Source of the DNA: Pseudevernia furfuracea
Lineage: Eukaryota > Ascomycota > Lecanoromycetes > Lecanorales > Parmeliaceae
Direction of reading: 5' to 3'
DNA: 64,000 nt
Assembly: GCA_022315425.1 (NCBI GenBank)
Contig: JAIUPT010000010.1
Location: forward strand, 496,001 to 560,000
The first letter of the stretch is position 1. Each line of letters starts with the position of its first letter. Shown here one piece after another: positions 58,089 to 64,000 of this stretch. The position numbers and the translations under genes were made by a program. The notes below the pieces were generated by a model. It made no database searches and had not been told where the DNA came from. It saw only the letters and a list, made by a program, of their open reading frames with translations.

Positions 58089-59022
58089 TTGCCCCGCTTA
58101 AAGCGCGCCTCCACGGTGCTGATTGATGTTCAAGGATAGTTCATGTGCGCCGCACTGCGAATGATGTGACACAAGCTTGGGAGCTTCATGTGTCTACTGG
58201 AAGCTTCTGAGACGTCTAACATTTGTCGTCTCATTTATTGGGAGAACAGGACAAGGTATTCAAAGGTTGTGAAAACATGGAAAATGTGTTGGACGAGTGG
58301 AAGTGGGCATGCATTGTGAAATCGATAAGTAAGTTACCTAGTTAGCGGCGGGTAGCTAGCGGGCGATCTCGGCCTGCAAGGTACTCTACACGACTCATAA
58401 ATACTTCGTTCCGATCCAATCACTCTTGCTCTTCCCCGCTACCTTTTCTTTTTTGCTGCGTAATAAAGCTAGAGTATATATGACAACGACAATGACAAAA
58501 CTTACGGAATATTACGTGCAGTCTGTGGGGTAGCTTATCATGAGTATATTTCAGTCACACTCACATCGCCGCGGCTTTGGCTTTCGACCTTCTACAATGA
58601 TGTTGGCACGCCGACGCGGACAGATACCCAGCGAGTGGAAATTGTTCACTGAGAGTATCAAGCACGGCATCAATCTATTGCTGGCTAACTCAATGTTAAT
58701 AAGAGAGAGTTTTTAAGCCGCAAGAGCCTAATCACCTGCTCTTTCCTTCCTTCTTACCGCAATTATCTTCGGTTTCTTTTGTGCAAATGAGGAAAATGGA
58801 GTCCGGGCCGAGGTGCATCAGGTCGCGATATAAAATGAAGACGTATCCCACCACCTGTGACGCTATACCCGGCCACTCTCATCTTCCCTCAAGCACTATT
58901 TATACTCATACAAGCTTCTCTCACCTTCAACGCATCAGTCAAACACCAAAGCTTGAAAACCAAAACCCGAAACCAATCACTCACCGACCCCAACCAAGTT
59001 TTCACAAACCATCACCGCCACC
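58089..59022. other. Divergent promoter region
   Basis: Between UPF2 (minus) and the SnoaL-like ORF (plus). Nothing recognised beyond short AT-rich stretches. Confidence 0.4.
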
Positions 59023-59381
59023 ATGCCAACAAAACCAGACTTCAAAGCCACAGCCCTAACACTCATCGATCTGATGTGCAACAAGCGCGACTTCGCCAAA
59101 GGCGCCACCTACCTATTGTACAACATGGAGCAATACCAGGACGACAAGCCACCCCCGCAAGGCTCCGAGGCATTCCTCGCAAACTTCGAAAAGATGTTGA
59201 CTGAGATGGCTTCAGAGTCCCACGTCGACGTTCTCGACGCCATATACGAGGGGAACAAAGTATGGGTGTATGTGCGGATTTCGGGGCTGCCGGGGTTGAT
59301 ACGACGGTTTGGAGTGATGAGGGGACACTGATTTCGCTGAGGAATTTCCAGAGGGTTTTGGAGACGGGGAAAGCTGCTTAG
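59023..59381 (+). pseudogene. SnoaL-like (NTF2-fold) protein with a frameshift
   Basis: ATG 59023 (MPTKPDFKATALTLIDLMC). An NTF2/SnoaL-like pattern follows (LANFEKMLTEMASES, VDVLDAIYEGNKVWVYVRI). At ~59290 the frame reads GLPGLIRRFGVMRGH-stop. The neighbouring frame continues as VDTTVWSDEGTLISLRNFQRVLE and stops at 59381, which is the expected end of the domain. A one-base indel (real or sequencing error) explains this. Small-molecule binding or isomerase fold; function unknown. Confidence 0.6.
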
Positions 59382-60430
59382 AGTGTTGATTCTCATGGCG
59401 AGTTGGCTCTAGGATAGCTTAGTTGTGACAACAGAAGGACATCACGACATTCAAGTGATCGACAATCGGTTCAAAATGAGCTGTTCTTCTTACTCGTACA
59501 CACTGATACTCGTAGTGCGCTACTCCATCAATAGTGCTCACGCTGTACACATTTTTCGCAACAAGACAAAAATTCCGTATACTTCATACGGTGTCCAGAT
59601 TGCCTGTTGGATCGCCTATTAGGTATATTCTAAACAGCGAATTAAACCAAAGTGCGGGTCAGCGACGAGATCCAGATGTACGTCCTGCTGGCCACGAGCC
59701 TTCTGCTCCTGCTTGCAGTACTAAGTATTCAGTCAGAGGAGCTGAGAGATCTCACGGGGGGCGGTGCGAAAGGTCGTGTTCTTGGCTGCGAGTAGCTGAG
59801 ATTGGCCGGCGTTAACGCGAGACGAGAACAACAACAGCGGCAGCGACTCCTATCAAACATCATCGCGGAAACAATCCTCGCAGCTCACATTAGTAATGTA
59901 TATGCACGAAGAGCACTGGGTGGCTCAGAGATGAAAGGCGCATTAGTGGCTGGACGTGGCGACTCCAGCTGCGAGAGGGTGTGCCAACCCGGTGCGACCG
60001 GAGGGATCTGAATATCCACCTACTCTGATCAGAGTGCTCGCTGGCGTGCTTGACCCCCAGGTAGGAAATGTGTGAGTACTCTAGGAGGCAAAAGCCACGG
60101 CCGTTCTACGCAACCACCGCCCTTCTAGACTTCAATCCACTTACTTCGTCGCTGCCCTTTAGCCTTCTTCAACATTACAAAGTTTAGGACATATGGAGCC
60201 TTGAATGGTTCTCAGTTTGAGGGAAGCAAAAATGGGATACTCGCTCATTCTTGGGATAAGTGTAACCATCATCATCATCATTATTCATTGGGATAAGATA
60301 GCTGTAGAGCTCGAGTCTTCGCATGCTAGTAAACAGGAGATCTGGAGAAAAGCAACGCATGCTTTTTTGCAATCTGGTACCGCCAATCCTCCAAGCCCCA
60401 GTCTGATCACTTCGCCGCCTAGGCACAACT
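59382..60430. other. Intergenic region
   Basis: No gene recognised. An ORF at 60205-60504 overlapping the 3' end of the next gene is Ile-rich from a CAT repeat and not supported. Confidence 0.4.
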
Positions 60431-61665
60431 TTATGCCGAGCCCACGATACGAAGACTGGGGTCAAATGGGACCTGACGCATCACAGACTGCTGGTTTTCA
60501 TTAAAGATTTTGGGGTTTGGATTATCTTCGATGAGTTCGCGTATTGTTTTTTCTAATCTGAATGGGTTCACTAGGTGTCCTTCCGAGAGCTGTCGTGTTT
60601 CGGGCTCCGACGTCGGGTCACGTTTGGATGCTATCCAGGGGAGACCATGGCCTATTGTTTGCATACCGGCTGGTTGTTCAGGACCGAGGTTGGTAAAGGG
60701 GAAAGTGAAATCTGATAGACAACGACGATCAGCAATGCAGGATAGACCGTCCAACAGTACTCACGGCGTTTAACAAATTCATCGATCGTCTTTTGCGAGA
60801 TCTGGTAGGTTCCCGTCTCGGTGGTAAGGTAAGCGATACCAGGCTGGAGATTGGATCAGCTCATGCACTAAATCTCCATCGAAGCAGGCTAACAGAACAT
60901 ACCTGTTTGTCGTTTTCAGTAGTTTCACGCGGAAGGCTCACCGTGCCGCCGAATGTCATATATTGCATGTACGCACCAGCCTCGCCTTTGGTGCCGGAGC
61001 TACTGACAGATTGACCGTGCACTTGGGCGTCAATGTGAGGCGGAGTATGAGATTTGCGACCGCCGAGAAAGGTTACAAACATATGGCCGAGCTCGTGCAG
61101 GAATGACGTGGCAATGCAGAACAGGAATACACGGAATCTCTTTTGCTCCTTGGAATCCGGATCTTCGATTCCTTGTGCACTTATCCCAGCGAGACAAGTG
61201 TTGTCAATGACCTAGAGTATGATCAGCTTGTTCAATCCCAGAGCTCGCAAGATTGCGTTCGTCTCGGCTTACCACTCCATTTATCACGATGGAGTGTTTG
61301 TGGGCATCAAAGCCGATGCCGTGATCGTCAGTTTCTCTCCAATAACAGAATAGGGTGTCCAGATTCGTCATAGAGTAATCGACACAAAAGACAGGGAAGT
61401 GCTTCATTATGTTGTCGATGAAAATCTTGACGATTTCATCTTTAGGCCAATCCTTGTACCAAGCCTCCAAGCCTGGATCGAAGTCCACGGCAAGCTGCTC
61501 GAAAGCAGTCGTGACCTTCGGATTCTTCAACATTTCTCGGCATATATCAATGGATGCCGCTAAATAAGTGCCTTCGGGTGTGGTGTAGCGGATGATCTCA
61601 TGTATCCGTTCATTCTTATCTATGCGGATTATAATGAAAGCCTGATCGAGTGATAAACAAGCCAT
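60431..61665 (-). CDS. Putative zinc metallopeptidase-like protein with HELGH motif
   Basis: Four exons: 61273-61665, 60903-61211, 60765-60843, 60431-60711; 1,062 nt, 353 aa; all introns GT-AG, 53-61 bp. Start ATG 61665 (MACLSLDQAFIII). The second exon carries FCIATSFLHELGHMFVTFLGG, an HExxH zinc-binding motif in a hydrophobic helix. A further His (PPHIDAQVHG) lies about 20 residues on and may be the third ligand. Downstream comes GEAGAYMQYMTFGGTVSLP. Homologous families of unknown function with HELGH occur across Pezizomycotina. No signal peptide, so probably cytoplasmic. Peptidase activity is inferred from the motif only. Confidence 0.7.
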
Positions 61666-64000
61666 TACGATTTTGTGGTGGCTCGCGGGTGGAGATGTAC
61701 TGGCCTAGAGCTGGTAGAGGTAAGACTTGTAGAAAAGAGGAGAGGACTTGCGTGTGAACGAGAATAGAAAGCTTGAGCGAGAAATACAAAGAAAACGAGC
61801 ACTTCATACTCGAGACAGGATCCACTTAACTGTTGGTAGGATGAGGGGCGTAGCATCGCCGCCTGGTATGAAGAAGGTTTCATGTATCAGTTTCAGGCGT
61901 CACATACCAACGGCACTCTTCTCCAATAAAACTCCTCCCGAATTTCCCGCTTGTCAGATCAGAGTGATGTCTCACGCACGGGCGATGAAGATGAAGGGCG
62001 GTTCTTTCGGAACATTTCCTTCCAGAAACCTTAATTGTTAGACCGACAGTCTGGTGTGGTTGAGCTATTGGGTCAAAAAGGTGGACGCCAGGGCTTACAA
62101 AGATGGCCTGACGAAGCAGTGTAGCGGATTGGACAAGGATGAAGAAAGGCGGCAGTCTCCAAGGTGGTCCTTCTGAAACTTGCTCTGACAGGATTACCGC
62201 CTGGTGTGGATAAAGTCCCTTCTTACAGGCCAGAGTTGCGGCAGTGTTCTAAACCTGCTATCCGGACTGGATGGCACGGTGTTACATGAAGTCTGTAATT
62301 TGCCGGATTTCAGAGTGTGCAGGCGGAATGTACTGAGCGTGACAGTAACGCTGCTAAATGTACATCTGCAGTTGTTTCTATATGAGTGCGGGAAGGATGA
62401 GAAGGAAGACTACGAAGAGATATTTTCCGTATTTGCTGAAAGCTCTGTCTGAGTTGAATCCTGTGATGGCAACTAGGTCTTGATTGAAGCGATCCATGAT
62501 GAGAAGTGAAAGCCCAGGCCACCTGATGCACGGTGGTTACCAAATCAAGTGTACTGCAGCTTGCCATGGGATCTGCAAATGATGTGATGAAAGAATGGAA
62601 AAGGTGTGGAAGATTATAGATGAAAACGGATGGAACAAGCAACCTATCGTTTACCAGCGGCTTTCGCAAGACCTAGAATTACCGAGAGACGGTGCGCCTT
62701 CAGCGAACAGAAAAGGCGTATGAGTCCGGATCAGACATGGCTGTGGTTGGCGGAAAAGTGTCTAATGCTCCAATCAGAAATCTTCATAGGCAGACAAGTC
62801 GCAGCACATGGCATTCTTTGTCACCTGGGCTCGTCGGAGTTTGGGATGAGTTTTTTCTTGAGTGTAATCACTAGCATGCTGGATGGAAAACGGCTTTACA
62901 TGCCATGCCTTCTGATGAATGGACAGTAATCGATGTTCATTGAACTGCACTTCAATCCTCTCAAACCACCTTTGACCAAACAGCTAATGATACATAATCT
63001 CTGCCCGGGCACCTCTAATACATCCCTGTTTGACCTTGCCTGCACATTTGCTATTTAGGTGATTTTTCGTGCGATGATGTCAAAATGTGGGTTCTCAGCT
63101 ATGACCTCTGCGCATATCGGCTATATCACCAAATTTCTATGGGGTCAAAGACGTCCCCCAGGAAATTCTGAGGTAGAATAATTCAAGCAATACACACATT
63201 ATTCTTGCCACATACCTGAAATCTTGACAGATGATTGTTTGTATAGTTATATGTCGCTGGGGCTTCGGTCTCCTTTGCTATAAAGTAGTTGAAAGGTGTG
63301 ACCAGAAGTCTTTGACAGCTAAGACCATATATAGCTTAGAGGCTTGATAAGATAGATCTTCTACAGCAACCTTTCTTCATAGATTCCATATCCTTGCTAC
63401 TCACCTAGATCTGACACCATTCCAGCCTGATATGTGGAACCTGTTGATGATTAGTGTGAGACGGCTCGATATCTTAAGGTATTCAGGGTCCTCGGTTTCG
63501 ACGCGCTCCCGACACTAATGAGAGAAAAGTAGAAGGTAGCTTACTAACTAAGGTAGGCGTATAATAGTGTCCTTAATTCGCACGTGACAAAGACTCAACT
63601 GGGCAACATGAGGCTATACAGAACTCGTAGATGTGATTGGGCCGTCCAACGCCAGGATTCTGAGCCAACAGAGGCCTGAGCAGGCGTGTTCTCGTACCCC
63701 AACGCTAGAAAAACTCCCATGCTTGTAGAAGCATAGACCTGAAGTGAAAAACGAAGCTATATACATGTAGAAACGCCGTGAATACATGTAAAAACAGGTG
63801 TGAGTGGGCGGGACGAAAGAATACTATTGCTCTGAAAGAGATCAATTCGAATAAAGAGTCAAACGCAGGTGAAATACAGCTACTTATGCTGCTCCCAAAT
63901 GAGACCTATCCCCTACAAAGGACACGTCTATCAAATTCAAAAATAGCATGCAATCAACATGCTATACGCGAGTGCGAGATTAAGACCCACTAACCCTCTG
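61666..64000. other. Gene-poor right end
   Basis: Only short ORFs without family motifs. No transposon termini or tRNA seen. May hold the regulatory region of the HELGH gene (first ~300 bp). Confidence 0.4.

Noticed and set aside
60205..60504. ORF with an Ile-rich hydrophobic stretch
   Set aside because: The hydrophobic stretch comes from an ATC repeat and the rest is antisense to the HELGH gene's last exon.
62204..62929. Short ORFs at the right end
   Set aside because: No motif, no intron logic, no agreement between frames.
1..64000. CRISPR arrays, bacterial operons, tRNA genes
   Set aside because: Looked for regular spacers and tRNA B-box sequences and found none; the region is eukaryotic.

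Overview
The window is nuclear DNA of a filamentous ascomycete (Pezizomycotina; I cannot place it to class). Genes are split by short introns of about 44-77 bp with GT..CTAAC/CTGAC..AG signals. There are Pezizomycotina-type families (NACHT-WD40 NLR, CHAT-TPR, NO VEIN-like ATPase, GMA12-type glycosyltransferase, NmrA-like, BBE-type FAD oxidase) and C-to-T mutated LTR and Tc1 elements. For the genes marked as intact I worked out exon borders by hand, and the exon sums are divisible by three. No tRNA, rRNA or CRISPR array was recognised.

Layout. 0-9 kb: a CHAT-protease/TPR protein (minus, C-terminus cut by the window edge), an AMID/AIF2-like FAD oxidoreductase, a dead Zn2Cys6 transcription factor, and an unassigned 280-residue protein whose layout recalls fungal gasdermins. 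9.3-17.8 kb: a monocarboxylate-type MFS gene split by a decayed Ty1/copia element on the minus strand, which itself carries a younger gag-only copia derivative with intact LTRs, 5-bp target duplication and half-tRNA primer site. 18.1-19.7 kb: GT34 glycosyltransferase. 20.3-28 kb: a mosaic of broken genes: a truncated fatty acid 2-hydroxylase, a kinase fragment, and a NO VEIN-like HSP90-fold ATPase pseudogene with a Tc1 insertion.

28.6-41 kb: a secreted BBE-type FAD oxidase, a secreted metallopeptidase-like protein without its HExxH, an MFS exporter, and a six-exon NLR (alpha/beta hydrolase, NACHT, WD40). 42-46.7 kb: fructosamine-3-kinase-like, mitochondrial malate dehydrogenase and NmrA-like genes. 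47.5-51.9 kb: one intact F-box gene among four broken relatives. 52.4-64 kb: a small unassigned gene, UPF2 of nonsense-mediated decay, a frameshifted SnoaL-like ORF, an HELGH putative metallopeptidase, and a gene-poor end.

How they may work together. Housekeeping genes (UPF2, malate dehydrogenase, GT34) are interspersed with a concentration of cell-death or non-self-recognition type genes: CHAT, the gasdermin-like candidate, AMID, the NLR and the dead NO VEIN-like ATPase. The CHAT/gasdermin-like neighbourhood is the best candidate for an undescribed system. The second notable signal is the mutation pattern in the transposons: C-to-T change falls mostly where C is followed by C, with CpG spared, which is not the classical CpA RIP signature.
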